From NCBI RefSeq assembly GCF_014844135.1, contig NZ_CP041403.1, positions 124,001 through 188,000 of the forward strand: a stretch of 64,000 nucleotides of DNA. The letters are read 5' to 3'. The notes under the pieces were generated by a model. The model was given only the letters and a program-made list of their open reading frames with translations, made no database searches and was not told where the DNA came from. This document shows, piece after piece, positions 1 through 7,228 of this stretch; the stretch's first letter is position 1, and each line of letters begins with the position of its first letter. The position numbers and the translations under genes are program-made. This DNA comes from Arcobacter sp. FWKO B (GTDB lineage Bacteria; Campylobacterota; Campylobacteria; Campylobacterales; Arcobacteraceae).

Positions 1-49
1 CCACATTTTCCAAGTTTTCTTTATTGAATACTGATACTACTAAAAACAT
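1..49 (-). CDS. 5' end of a gene running off the window (unidentified)
   Basis: An ATG at 49-47 on the minus strand is preceded by a good ribosome binding site (AGGAG, six bases upstream) and opens a frame that continues out of the window. The visible residues are MFLVVSVFNKENLENV, too few to identify a family. It lies downstream of nifN-nifX-DUF269-flavodoxin on the same strand, so it may belong to the nif cluster, but 88 bases containing a heptamer array separate it from the flavodoxin gene. Confidence 0.55.
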   Translation of the reverse strand, partial: MFLVVSVFNKENLENV

Positions 50-61
50 TTTTGACTCCTT

Positions 62-140
62 TTAGTTAGGTTGTAGGTGTTAGTTTGTAGGTAGTAGAGA
101 AGAAAAATTCTACCCTCTACCCTCTACCCTCTACCATCTA
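62..140. repeat. degenerate heptanucleotide array, copy A
   Basis: The gap between the flavodoxin gene and the next gene is built from 7-base units. Read on the plus strand there are purine-rich units GTTGTAG, GTGTTAG, TTTGTAG, GTAGTAG (70-97), a core AGAAGAAAAAT, then TACCCTC three times (111-131) and TACCATC (132-138). The last unit abuts the flavodoxin stop codon. The order purine heptamers, AGAAGAAAAAT core, then CTCTACCATCTA is seen again near 3561-3644. Confidence 0.7.
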
Positions 141-653
141 AATCTCTTTCCCAAGACTCTCAATCCAACTCTCAACCCTATCACCCGTTTTGTCGCTTTC
201 ATTATGCTCATCTATAGCAAGACCACAAAATTTACCATCCATTAGAGCTAAAGAGCCTTCAAAATCATACTCACTAGCGTCTACAAACCCAATAGCCTTG
301 GCACCTTTTGCAGTAAATGATTTGTAAAGCTTTCCTAAAGCACTACAAAAATGCTCCCCGTGCTTCTTGGCATCACCTGCACCAAAAAATGCTACTTTTT
401 TACCACTGAAATCCATATCACTCTCATCAAGTTCCAAAAGTATATCAACCCAACCATACTGAACATCACCTTGACCCCAAGTAGAACTTCCAAGAAATAA
501 AATATCATATTGCTCAAACTGTTCTAACTCATCAAAATCTTCTTCAATATTTATTGCATCACTATCATCTATATCAAAAGCTTCTTGCAAAGCATCAGCT
601 ACTATTTTCGTAGTTCCACCACATGTTCCGTAAAATATACCATATTTAGGCAT
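138..653 (-). CDS. nif-cluster flavodoxin
   Basis: A 171-residue long-chain flavodoxin, an FMN-binding one-electron carrier; in nif clusters such proteins (NifF type) donate electrons to nitrogenase reductase. The FMN-phosphate loop at residues 9-15 reads GTCGGTT instead of the usual S/T-x-T-G-x-T. The 50s loop GSSTWGQGD (55-63) carries the flavin-stacking Trp59, and FCGLAIDEHN near 142-151 matches the C-terminal FVGLxxDEDN motif of this group. In the 90s loop the usual GDQxGY is replaced by GDAKKHGEH. The start has an AGGAGGT ribosome binding site and overlaps the upstream DUF269 gene by 8 bases, so the two are probably translationally coupled. Fold assignment is firm; nitrogenase as partner is inferred from position. 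Confidence 0.9.
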   Translation of the reverse strand: MPKYGIFYGTCGGTTKIVADALQEAFDIDDSDAINIEEDFDELEQFEQYDILFLGSSTWGQGDVQYGWVDILLELDESDMDFSGKKVAFFGAGDAKKHGEHFCSALGKLYKSFTAKGAKAIGFVDASEYDFEGSLALMDGKFCGLAIDEHNESDKTGDRVESWIESLGKEI

Positions 654-1089
654 TGTTCACCTCCTTGAAAGAATTATAAATTTTTATTCCATTTTCCAAA
701 AACTTCTCACCAGCTATCTCTAAATCTTCTATAGTTCTATACCCAAATCTATGAGCATCTTTGAAGAATTTATCAACTACTACGATTTTGTCAGCTATTA
801 CTACAACTCTACCAAAACCTTCATGACTCATCTCCATTACTACATTGCACATTACACCAGTTGCGGTTTCGAAAGCAAGAGCAAGGGCTTGGAAAATAAG
901 TCTTATATCTTTTGTTTGTACATCATCAATATCTGCTATGATTGGGATGCTTTTTAAATCTTCTTTTGTTTTGATATATTTCATAGTAAAAAGTTCATCA
1001 TCACTTTTCATATCCCAAGAACCAAACTGATCCAAAGCTCTAATTTGACCAACTAATGCTTTTTTGAATAACTCTTTTAAATTTTCCAT
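646..1089 (-). CDS. NifX-associated nitrogen fixation protein (DUF269)
   Basis: A 147-residue protein of the NifX-associated family (DUF269, TIGR02935 type), found almost only in nif clusters beside nifX; its biochemical role is not settled. The diagnostic segment is MSHEGFGRVVVIADKIVVV followed by HRFGY, with IRALDQFGSWDMKSDDEL near the N-terminus. The gene starts on the last base of the nifX stop codon (1089) and overlaps the flavodoxin gene by 8 bases, giving an operon nifN-nifX-DUF269-fld. Length agrees with the family. Confidence 0.92.
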   Translation of the reverse strand: MENLKELFKKALVGQIRALDQFGSWDMKSDDELFTMKYIKTKEDLKSIPIIADIDDVQTKDIRLIFQALALAFETATGVMCNVVMEMSHEGFGRVVVIADKIVVVDKFFKDAHRFGYRTIEDLEIAGEKFLENGIKIYNSFKEVNNA

Positions 1090-1502
1090 TATAAACCTTT
1101 ACTTTCCACTATTTTTTTGATGAAAGGTGGAGGATTTGAGCCTAGCATAGTTGTGAGTTTGTTCACTTCTTGCTCGATAGATACTATCTCTTTGTATTTG
1201 ATAGGAAATATCTTGTTATTTATCACTTTTGCAGCAGCAATTGGACCAATATCAAGAAAATAAACTATATCAATACCTTTTAAGGCACTTATGATATTGG
1301 CAGTTTTATCTCCATCTTTCCCTTTTTCTTCTTTTGTATTTATGATTCCACTTAATTCATAACCATCTTTAGACACATCATATACCGAAAATTTGTTACA
1401 TGAACCAAAATGTGCATCTATGTTTTCCATGTCATTTGTAGCAAATGCTATTTTGAGACCAATTATATTTTTTGTTCCAGATATTTTGATATTTGTATTC
1501 AT
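1089..1502 (-). CDS. nifX: NifX, nitrogenase cofactor biosynthesis/carrier protein
   Basis: A 137-residue single-domain member of the dinitrogenase iron-molybdenum cofactor-binding family (NifX/NafY/NifB-C type), which in known systems carries NifB-co or FeMo-co precursors between NifB, NifEN and apo-nitrogenase. Typical features are the opening LKIAFATNDMENIDAHFGSC (residues 17-36), with HFG and a Cys, and the later IVYFLDIGPIAAAKVIN. Its ATG overlaps the end of nifN by 4 bases. The neighbours (nifN upstream, DUF269 downstream) are the standard nif arrangement, which separates it from other NifB-C-like proteins. Confidence 0.92.
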   Translation of the reverse strand: MNTNIKISGTKNIIGLKIAFATNDMENIDAHFGSCNKFSVYDVSKDGYELSGIINTKEEKGKDGDKTANIISALKGIDIVYFLDIGPIAAAKVINNKIFPIKYKEIVSIEQEVNKLTTMLGSNPPPFIKKIVESKGL

Positions 1503-2785
1503 TTGTGTTCCTTTGTGTGTTCTTGGTGATGAATTATTGTATTTGCTACTTCAAACAAAAAATAGCAACTACCCTCATACAACAAATCACTTTTAAGACT
1601 ATTTCCAACCTCTTCGTAGTTTGGATATCCTCTTAAAACTAATCCTTTATTATAGTTTCTTGCAATTTGTATTCCGTGGAAATTTGTAATCAAAATTTCA
1701 TACTCATTTTCATATTTTTCCAAATCATAAAAATCCCCAACTATTACATTTGTAGCTTTTATTTCACTATTTATTGGTGATTTTTCAGATACTATTGCGA
1801 CACTTACTCGACCACCAGCTTCACTTAAAAGTTCACAAATGCTATGTACTTCATCATTTTGTCCAACTACAGCAAATTTCGTACTCCCAAGTGCAAAATG
1901 TGTATCAAGAAGTGCATCTTGAAGCCTTTTTCTCCATTTGATTATCTTTGGATGAGGGGTTGAGAGGTTTTTAAACTCCAATATTTCTTTATAAAACCCA
2001 TCACTATTGATAAGCCCAGACAATGAATCAAAATGCAAATGTTTGGTATGTGGATTTATATTTGAGACAAAACTCACCCCACAATCTTTGACACTAGAGC
2101 CTATAGTGATAATCAAGCTACTATCTCCTAGCTCATAAATATCACAAAGCTCAATCCCACCACTAGAAAGTGTTGATGGTTTTTCATCCAAGTGACCATC
2201 TAGTGAGAGGCTAATATCAGGTAGTGCAAATGCCAAAAATCCAAAAAGCTCTAATTCTTCTTTGATTTTTTCTATCTCAAGAGGTTTTAGATTGGCGTTT
2301 GGGATAATAAGTGCTTTTTGATTGTTTATGGTTGTTTTTGGGATAATAAGCTGTTTTATCATAGCCGATACCGCTTTTGAAAACCCACTTTCAAATCCAC
2401 CTTCAAAATCAGGCGTATTTACCCAAACAATAGGTTGCTCATCTCGTATAAGCTCACTAACTGCTCTTATATCATCACCTTTTGTTTCAGTTAGCCCTGT
2501 AGTATGAAGCCCTATAAGAGCTGGAGTTACTTTTGCTGTGATGTTTTTGATACTCTCCAACACTCCCCAATGCCCACCATCTATGACTGCTGTGATATCA
2601 TTTACCGCTGTAGTTTGCATCGCTATTGGGTCATTGAAATGTCGTGTAAAAAATACCTTAGTAAAACTAGCACATCCCAAAGCCCCATGCATCAAAGGCA
2701 TACAGCTTTTCACACCCAAAAAAGCAAGAGTCGCTCCCATAGGTTGAGATAGTTTAGTAGGATTTATCTGAAGTGGTTTTTGCAT
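1499..2785 (-). CDS. nifN: NifN, FeMo-cofactor scaffold subunit
   Basis: About 428 residues of the nitrogenase component-1-like family. NifN pairs with NifE to form the scaffold on which FeMo-cofactor is matured. The N-terminus SQPMGATLAFLGVKSCMPLM followed by HGALGCASF, and the later ETKGDDI segment, are characteristic of NifN. I place the start at the ATG at 2785, which has GAGG seven bases upstream. The frame extends to a TTG at 2812, but that codon lies at or before the transcription start expected from the sigma-54 promoter at 2836-2821. nifE is not adjacent here: nifN is promoter-proximal, and a toxin-antitoxin module lies upstream. Confidence 0.94.
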   Translation of the reverse strand: MQKPLQINPTKLSQPMGATLAFLGVKSCMPLMHGALGCASFTKVFFTRHFNDPIAMQTTAVNDITAVIDGGHWGVLESIKNITAKVTPALIGLHTTGLTETKGDDIRAVSELIRDEQPIVWVNTPDFEGGFESGFSKAVSAMIKQLIIPKTTINNQKALIIPNANLKPLEIEKIKEELELFGFLAFALPDISLSLDGHLDEKPSTLSSGGIELCDIYELGDSSLIITIGSSVKDCGVSFVSNINPHTKHLHFDSLSGLINSDGFYKEILEFKNLSTPHPKIIKWRKRLQDALLDTHFALGSTKFAVVGQNDEVHSICELLSEAGGRVSVAIVSEKSPINSEIKATNVIVGDFYDLEKYENEYEILITNFHGIQIARNYNKGLVLRGYPNYEEVGNSLKSDLLYEGSCYFLFEVANTIIHHQEHTKEHK

Positions 2786-2820
2786 TTTGCTAACCTCTGT
2801 TTTTATATACAAAGGTTAAT

Positions 2821-2836
2821 TGCAATTAGTATTCCA
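2821..2836 (-). promoter_or_regulatory. sigma-54 (-24/-12) promoter of nifN operon
   Basis: On the minus strand the 16-mer TGGAATACTAATTGCA has GG and GC separated by exactly 10 bases and ends TTGCA, matching the RpoN consensus TGGCAC-N5-TTGCA. It sits 36 bases upstream of the nifN ATG. Three other copies with the same GGAA core precede plus-strand genes of this locus. A perfect 13-base palindrome TTGAAATTTTCAA lies about 52 bases upstream (2888-2900). No clear NifA site TGT-N10-ACA was found. Confidence 0.8.
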
Positions 2837-2925
2837 CGGATGTCACTTGTTTTATTTATTGAAATATATTCTATAATCAATTGTCGTTTGAAATTTTCAA
2901 GAACAAACTTATAAAAAATAAAAAT

Positions 2926-3195
2926 CTATTTAAAAAGTTGAGAATGTGAACCTAGTCTAATAAGTTCTAAAGTATCATCTATAATCCTATAAATTAATAG
3001 TAAATCACCACTTATGTGTAATTCTCTAAAATCACAATATTCACCCTGCAAAGGATGGTCTAAAGCTTCTTTTGGAAGTTCTTCTTCTTTTATTAAGCAT
3101 GATACATATAAAATAAATTTTGTATAGTGTTGTTCGCTTATATTTGACTTTGCCATATCTTTGACAAAGGTTTTATGTCGCTTAAGCTTTAGCAT
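2926..3195 (-). CDS. yafQ: YafQ-family mRNA interferase toxin
   Basis: An 89-residue RelE/ParE-superfamily toxin of the YafQ branch; YafQ cleaves mRNA in the ribosomal A site. The residues known for E. coli YafQ line up with a constant offset of three: His47, His60, Asp64, His84 and Phe88 here correspond to His50, His63, Asp67, His87 and Phe91. The Trp68 equivalent is Leu65. The C-terminal GSHSQLF and the middle DHPLQGEYCDFRELH are family hallmarks. It starts one base after the antitoxin stop codon (TAAATG). The module is lodged between two divergent nif promoters. Confidence 0.92.
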   Translation of the reverse strand: MLKLKRHKTFVKDMAKSNISEQHYTKFILYVSCLIKEEELPKEALDHPLQGEYCDFRELHISGDLLLIYRIIDDTLELIRLGSHSQLFK

Positions 3196-3465
3196 TTATT
3201 TTTTGCTTATTTCATTTGTTAGGTCTTTTAGTGTTACAGATTCCATATTGTGACCACTTCTAGCATCTTTAATAGCTTTTACAGTGGTTTTGTTTGGGAT
3301 TTTTATTTCAAATGGAATCCCTTTTTCTAAAACAGATTGAGTCAAAAAAATATTAAATGCTTCACTTAGCCCCAAGCCATACATTTTAAATATTTCTTGA
3401 GCTTTTTCTTTTGTAGTTGCATCAAGATATACATTTGTTCTAACTTTTTGTGATAGTGCAGTCAT
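3196..3465 (-). CDS. dinJ: DinJ/RelB-family antitoxin
   Basis: An 89-residue antitoxin of the DinJ family: an N-terminal ribbon-helix-helix DNA-binding region (VRTNVYLDATTKEKAQEIF, then GLGLSEAFNIFL) and a C-terminal toxin-binding tail. It precedes yafQ directly, the normal order. DinJ proteins neutralise YafQ and repress their own promoter. A nested inverted repeat that could be its operator covers the likely promoter at 3478-3513. Confidence 0.92.
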   Translation of the reverse strand: MTALSQKVRTNVYLDATTKEKAQEIFKMYGLGLSEAFNIFLTQSVLEKGIPFEIKIPNKTTVKAIKDARSGHNMESVTLKDLTNEISKK

Positions 3466-3477
3466 TACTTATCCTTT

Positions 3478-3513
3478 TTGACAATTTTAACACATATTGT
3501 GTGTTTTTGTCAA
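3478..3513 (-). promoter_or_regulatory. dinJ-yafQ promoter with nested operator palindromes
   Basis: An outer inverted repeat TTGACAA (3478-3484) / TTGTCAA (3507-3513) encloses an inner near-palindrome CACATATTGTG (3491-3501). On the minus strand the outer arm gives a -35 box TTGACA, followed after 17 bases by TTAAAA as the -10. An operator between and over the promoter boxes suits autorepression by the ribbon-helix-helix antitoxin. Binding is inferred, the symmetry is seen. Confidence 0.6.
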
Positions 3514-3523
3514 GGGTTTTCTA

Positions 3524-3539
3524 CGGAATACCTTTTGCA
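3524..3539 (+). promoter_or_regulatory. sigma-54 (-24/-12) promoter of the plus-strand nif accessory operon
   Basis: CGGAATACCTTTTGCA keeps the GG-N10-GC spacing and shares GGAATAC with the nifN promoter at 2836-2821. Transcription would start near 3551, about 110 bases before the first gene (the 31-codon reading frame at 3660). The long leader contains a heptamer-based inverted repeat. Confidence 0.75.
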
Positions 3540-3563
3540 TACTCTCTTATAAATATGTAGTTT

Positions 3564-3644
3564 TTAGGTGTTAGAGGGTAGGTTGCAAAGAAGAAAAATA
3601 CAAATTCTCTTACTACTCTCTACCATCTACAACCTACCACCTAA
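3564..3644. repeat. heptamer-built inverted repeat in leader, copy B
   Basis: The left arm consists of TTAGGTG, TTAGAGG, GTAGGTT, G (3564-3585). The right arm CAACCTACCACCTAA (3630-3644) is complementary to the left arm without its middle heptamer. The intervening sequence holds AAGAAGAAAAAT and CTCTCTACCATCTA, as in copy A at 62-140. In RNA the arms could pair just before the ribosome binding site of the downstream peptide gene. The arms differ by exactly one heptamer, which suggests slippage. Confidence 0.65.
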
Positions 3645-3659
3645 TAAAAGGAGTGCAAG

Positions 3660-3755
3660 ATGGAAGTATGGTATTCAATAGGATTAGCAACAGTTGCTTA
3701 TTTGGTTTTATTTGTTTCGTTGGCGGTTCACTCTGAAAAAAGAAGTGCGGAGTAG
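3660..3755 (+). CDS. 31-residue single-span membrane peptide, nif operon
   Basis: An ATG at 3660 with a strong ribosome binding site (AAGGAG, six bases upstream) opens a 31-codon frame: MEVWYSIGLATVAYLVLFVS, then LAVHSEKRSAE. Residues 4-23 form one hydrophobic segment and the C-terminus is charged. The aldo/keto reductase starts three bases after the stop and its ribosome binding site lies in the last codons, so the peptide is the first cistron of the operon driven by the sigma-54 promoter at 3524. I do not recognise the family. Small single-span proteins of this kind often assist a membrane enzyme, but here that is only a possibility. Confidence 0.7.
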   Translation: MEVWYSIGLATVAYLVLFVSLAVHSEKRSAE

Positions 3756-3758
3756 ATT

Positions 3759-4877
3759 ATGATAAAAGGTTTTGCAACAGCTGAAGGAACTCTTGAATAT
3801 GCACAAAAATTTCGTGATTCAAAAGAGTTTTATATCAAACATAATGATATAGTATTTTCAAAACTAGGTCTTGGAACTTTCAATAAAGAGCCATATAAAG
3901 AGGAAAACTATCTATTTAATTATGTGGACTCAGTAAAATCAGCATTGCAAAATGGTATCAATTTAATTGATACTGCGATAAATTATAGGTATCAACAAAG
4001 CGAAAAAGAAATAGGCTATATCTTGGGTGAAATGATAGAAAATGGTGAGATAAAAAGAGAAAATATCATCATAGCATCAAAAGGTGGTTTTATACCATTA
4101 GAATACCCTTTCCCAGACAATCCATATCATTGGATAAAAGACAATATGATTCTTCCTAATCTTTGCCAAGAGAGTGACATAGAGCTAGACCAGCACTGCA
4201 TAAGTGATAAATTTTTAGAATACTCACTCAATAAAAGCTTGGAAAATCTAGACTTAGAAACCATAGATATATATTTCTTGCACAATCCAGAAGTTCAGCT
4301 TGGTACAAAAACAAAAGAAGATTTACTAGAAGCTATCAAAAAAGCTTTTATAGTATTTGAAAAAGCGGTAATTGATGGCAAAATCAAAAGTTATGGGGTA
4401 GCTACTTGGAATGGCTTTATCAATGAGCAAGGTTTTATTGAGTATTTGAGTCTTAGTGATATTTATGGCGTAGCTTTGAGTGTAGCTGGAGATAATCACC
4501 ATTTTAAATATATTCAAGTACCATTCAATCTAGGAAAAACGCATATTTACACAATGCCAACACAAACATATCAAGGTGAAGAATACACAGTGGTAGAACT
4601 TTCTCATAAATTAGGGCTTGGAGTGATAAGCTCATCATCACTGCTACAGATGAATTTGTTCAAAAAATCTTTTAATACAAATGTGGGATATATTTTGGAT
4701 AAGGATATGAATCTCAAAAGCGATATTCAACTAGCTCTTCAGTTTGTGAGATCAACTCCAAATATCATTTCATCACTATTTGCAAGTAAAAACCCAGAAC
4801 ATATATTGCATAATCTTGAAATATCCAAAATCAAAGCAACACCTAAAAAGCTTTATGATTTGATGTATAAGGTGTAG
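3759..4877 (+). CDS. aldo/keto reductase family protein
   Basis: A 372-residue aldo/keto reductase with the TIM-barrel motifs: LGLGTF (36-41), NLIDTAINY (68-76) and the catalytic tetrad Asp71, Tyr76 or Tyr78, Lys108 (ASKGG) and His175 (FLHNP). Such enzymes reduce carbonyls with NADPH. The substrate is unknown. It is co-transcribed between the small membrane peptide and an aspartate-oxidase-like flavoprotein under a sigma-54 promoter, so it is probably expressed with nitrogenase, perhaps in redox or cofactor metabolism. The C-terminal third (about 230-372) is longer than in minimal members. Confidence 0.85.
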   Translation: MIKGFATAEGTLEYAQKFRDSKEFYIKHNDIVFSKLGLGTFNKEPYKEENYLFNYVDSVKSALQNGINLIDTAINYRYQQSEKEIGYILGEMIENGEIKRENIIIASKGGFIPLEYPFPDNPYHWIKDNMILPNLCQESDIELDQHCISDKFLEYSLNKSLENLDLETIDIYFLHNPEVQLGTKTKEDLLEAIKKAFIVFEKAVIDGKIKSYGVATWNGFINEQGFIEYLSLSDIYGVALSVAGDNHHFKYIQVPFNLGKTHIYTMPTQTYQGEEYTVVELSHKLGLGVISSSSLLQMNLFKKSFNTNVGYILDKDMNLKSDIQLALQFVRSTPNIISSLFASKNPEHILHNLEISKIKATPKKLYDLMYKV

Positions 4878-4880
4878 GCA

Positions 4881-6533
4881 ATGATTTATGATGTAATAGT
4901 AGTAGGAAGTGGAATATCTGGACTAATGTCAGCTATAGAAGCCAAAAAAAATGGTTCAAAAGTAGCAATAGTAACCAAAAATAATCCACTCAAATCAAAC
5001 TCATTTATGGCAAGTGGTGGGATAAATGCAGTATTATCAACCCAAAGCAAAGAGCTTGATTCTCATATCGAAGATACCGTCAAAGGCTCAAGAGGTTTAA
5101 GCGATGTCAAAACAATAGAATATATGTGTACTAATGCAAAAAGAATTATATACAAACTCAAAAGCTATGGTGTGCAGTTTGATAGTGATACAAACGATAA
5201 TCCAAAACAAAGACCTTTTGGTGGAGGAAGTATCCAAAGAACTTGTTTTGTGGGCGATAAAACAGGAAGTGCTATCATATCATCACTTTTGAAAGAGGCA
5301 AAACACTTAGGTATAGAATTCTTGACCAATAATTTTGCTCTTAGAATCATCACTCACCAAAACCAAGTATCAGCACTTGCAGTACTACGCAAAGCAGATA
5401 GTAATGTGGTTTTATACCCTACAAAAGCTATTATTTTAGCTGGTGGTGGATACGCAGGTATTTACAAAGGACATACTACAAATGCCCCTGATTGCACAGG
5501 AGATACTTTGGCATTGGCTCTAAAAGCAGGGATAAGAGTGGTTGATATGGAGTTTGTTCAGTTTCACCCAACAGGCTTTGAAAAAAGTGGCTATTTAGTG
5601 AGTGAAGCAGCAAGAGGTGAGGGTGGATACCTTGTCAATAGTGATGGTGAGAGATTTGTAGATGAGCTTGCCACTAGAGATGTGGTAGCTATAGAAATAT
5701 ACAAACAAATCAAAAACAAAAAAAGAGTATTTATAGACCTAAGACACCTAAGCAGTGAACAAATAGAACAAAGACTTCCAAGTCTATACAAATCAGCTCA
5801 TATTCAATCAGGTGTGGACATCAAAACAGAGCTTTTACCTATCAAACCAGTGGCACATTATACTATGGGTGGTATTGAGGCTAATATGGTGGATACTGAA
5901 ATATCAGGACTTTTTGTATGTGGTGAAAATAGTTTAAATATGATTCACGGTGCAAACCGCCTTGGTGGAAACTCTTTACTTGAGGGGGCAGTTTTTGGTG
6001 AACTTGCAGGTGTAAAAGCTTCAATGCTAGCTAAAAAAACAGATTTACTTCCAATAGATTACAATCAAGTTATACCTGATATTAGGATGATAGATAGATT
6101 GTTTGAAGGTGAAAGTACCAAAAACTTCAATGCCCTTCGTACAAGCCTTGGAAATGTGATGTTTGATAAAGTGGGAATAATAAGAGATTATAAGAGTTTG
6201 TATGAAGCACTAGATTATGTCAAATATCTAAGCACCCAATCAGCCCAACTTTACACAGTAGATAAATCCAAATCAAACAATGTAGAAGTAAGTTCTATTT
6301 TGGAGCTAAAAAATGCGTTGCTTATATCTGAAGCTGTGATACTTAGTGCAATAAAAAGGGAAGAATCAAGAGGAAGCCACCAAAGAGATGATTTCAAAGA
6401 ACTTGATACAAAGCTCAACAAACACATATCTATAAGACTCGTAGGTGGCAAACTCCTAAAAGAAGAGTTCAAGGTAAACAATGTGTTTTATAATATATTA
6501 CAAAAGGTTAGAGGGCTTATTATCAATAAATAA
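4881..6533 (+). CDS. FAD-dependent oxidoreductase, L-aspartate oxidase / fumarate reductase flavoprotein family
   Basis: A 550-residue flavoprotein of the NadB/SdhA/FrdA family. The FAD-binding start VVGSGISGLMSA is at residues 7-18. QFHPTGF (227-233) supplies the active-site His, SEAARGEGG (241-249) and LATRDVV (263-269) the substrate-binding Arg residues, and HGANRLGGNSL the C-terminal FAD contact. NadB oxidises aspartate to iminoaspartate for NAD synthesis, but no nadA or nadC is nearby. Three bases separate it from the aldo/keto reductase, and nifT follows under its own promoter. A role in nitrogenase-linked redox or nitrogen metabolism is therefore as likely as NAD synthesis. NadB-like is the safest call. 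Confidence 0.82.
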   Translation: MIYDVIVVGSGISGLMSAIEAKKNGSKVAIVTKNNPLKSNSFMASGGINAVLSTQSKELDSHIEDTVKGSRGLSDVKTIEYMCTNAKRIIYKLKSYGVQFDSDTNDNPKQRPFGGGSIQRTCFVGDKTGSAIISSLLKEAKHLGIEFLTNNFALRIITHQNQVSALAVLRKADSNVVLYPTKAIILAGGGYAGIYKGHTTNAPDCTGDTLALALKAGIRVVDMEFVQFHPTGFEKSGYLVSEAARGEGGYLVNSDGERFVDELATRDVVAIEIYKQIKNKKRVFIDLRHLSSEQIEQRLPSLYKSAHIQSGVDIKTELLPIKPVAHYTMGGIEANMVDTEISGLFVCGENSLNMIHGANRLGGNSLLEGAVFGELAGVKASMLAKKTDLLPIDYNQVIPDIRMIDRLFEGESTKNFNALRTSLGNVMFDKVGIIRDYKSLYEALDYVKYLSTQSAQLYTVDKSKSNNVEVSSILELKNALLISEAVILSAIKREESRGSHQRDDFKELDTKLNKHISIRLVGGKLLKEEFKVNNVFYNILQKVRGLIINK

Positions 6534-6539
6534 CCCAAG

Positions 6540-6555
6540 CGGAATGAAACTTGCA
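6540..6555 (+). promoter_or_regulatory. sigma-54 (-24/-12) promoter of nifT
   Basis: CGGAATGAAACTTGCA has GG-N10-GC spacing and a TTGCA -12 element. It lies just after the preceding stop codon and 32 bases before the nifT ATG, implying a leader of about 20 bases. Confidence 0.75.
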
Positions 6556-6587
6556 TTAAGTTTAAAAACCAATACAAAGAAGATAAA

Positions 6588-6794
6588 ATGGCAAAAGTAA
6601 TGTTAAGAGAAAATGAAGGCAAAATCTACTTTTATATAGCAAAAAAAGATATGGAAGAGATAATCGATACTATAGAGTTTGAGTCTGATGAAAAATGGGG
6701 TGGCGAAGTAGAGCTTAGCAACGGTGAGAGCTGGTGGATAGAGCCAGGGGCAAAAAATCTTCCAAAAGAGGCAGTGTGCAAAAAGCTTTCATAA
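6588..6794 (+). CDS. nifT: NifT/FixU family protein
   Basis: A 68-residue member of the small NifT/FixU family, found in most nif clusters, with no essential function demonstrated. The matching pattern is VMLRENEGKIYFYIAKKDME, then W-GG-V-L-NG near residues 30-46, followed by the acidic/hydrophobic tail. It has its own sigma-54 promoter immediately upstream. The next gene (GNAT) begins inside its last codons in another frame. Confidence 0.85.
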   Translation: MAKVMLRENEGKIYFYIAKKDMEEIIDTIEFESDEKWGGEVELSNGESWWIEPGAKNLPKEAVCKKLS

Positions 6795-7228
6795 AAAAAG
6801 CAACATACAAAGAGATACCTTATATTGCCGAATTATTAGTAGAATTATTTTCGATAGAAAAAGATTTTACTATAGATAAACATCGTCATATAAATGCACT
6901 AAAAATACTCCTTGATGAGCCTTTGGCTATAGCTATAGTTGCAGTAATTGATGAACAAATAGTTGGCTTTGCATCTATGCAAAGAGTCATATCTACAGCA
7001 ACAGGTGGATATAGTGGGCTGATTGAAGATGTGATTATCAAAAATGATTTCAGGTCACACGGTATCGGAAATATGCTTATTGATAGGTTGATTAATGAAG
7101 CAAAAAAACTCTCATACAAAAGAGTTCAACTCCTATGTGATATGTCCAACCACAACGCCCAACAATTCTACTTCAAAAAATCTTTTGTCCAAAGTTCTAT
7201 GCAAGGATATTATTTAACCCTCCCATAA
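6776..7228 (+). CDS. GNAT family N-acetyltransferase
   Basis: About 150 residues with a complete GNAT fold: an N-terminal KKATYKEIPYIAELLVELF, a central strand VGFASMQRV and the acetyl-CoA loop FRSHGIGNMLIDRLINEA (the RxxGxG motif), ending in the FYFKKSF segment. The frame is open upstream inside nifT, where an ATG at 6734 exists. The domain, however, begins right at the end of nifT, and a GTG at 6776 preceded by AAGAGG fits better, giving a 19-base overlap with nifT and probable coupling. GNAT proteins recur in nif clusters next to nifT; their acceptor is unknown. Confidence 0.8.
   Translation: MQKAFIKKATYKEIPYIAELLVELFSIEKDFTIDKHRHINALKILLDEPLAIAIVAVIDEQIVGFASMQRVISTATGGYSGLIEDVIIKNDFRSHGIGNMLIDRLINEAKKLSYKRVQLLCDMSNHNAQQFYFKKSFVQSSMQGYYLTLP

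Noticed and set aside
62-140. CRISPR-like array from the TACCCTC repeats
   Set aside because: Units are contiguous heptamers without spacers; no cas genes are in the window.
2786-2812. Longer nifN from a TTG at 2812
   Set aside because: The TTG has no ribosome binding site and lies at or upstream of the transcription start predicted from the -24/-12 promoter; the ATG at 2785 has GAGG at the right distance.
6734-6775. N-terminal extension of the GNAT protein starting inside nifT
   Set aside because: The extra residues are read from nifT codons in another frame and lie before the GNAT domain; a GTG at 6776 fits better.
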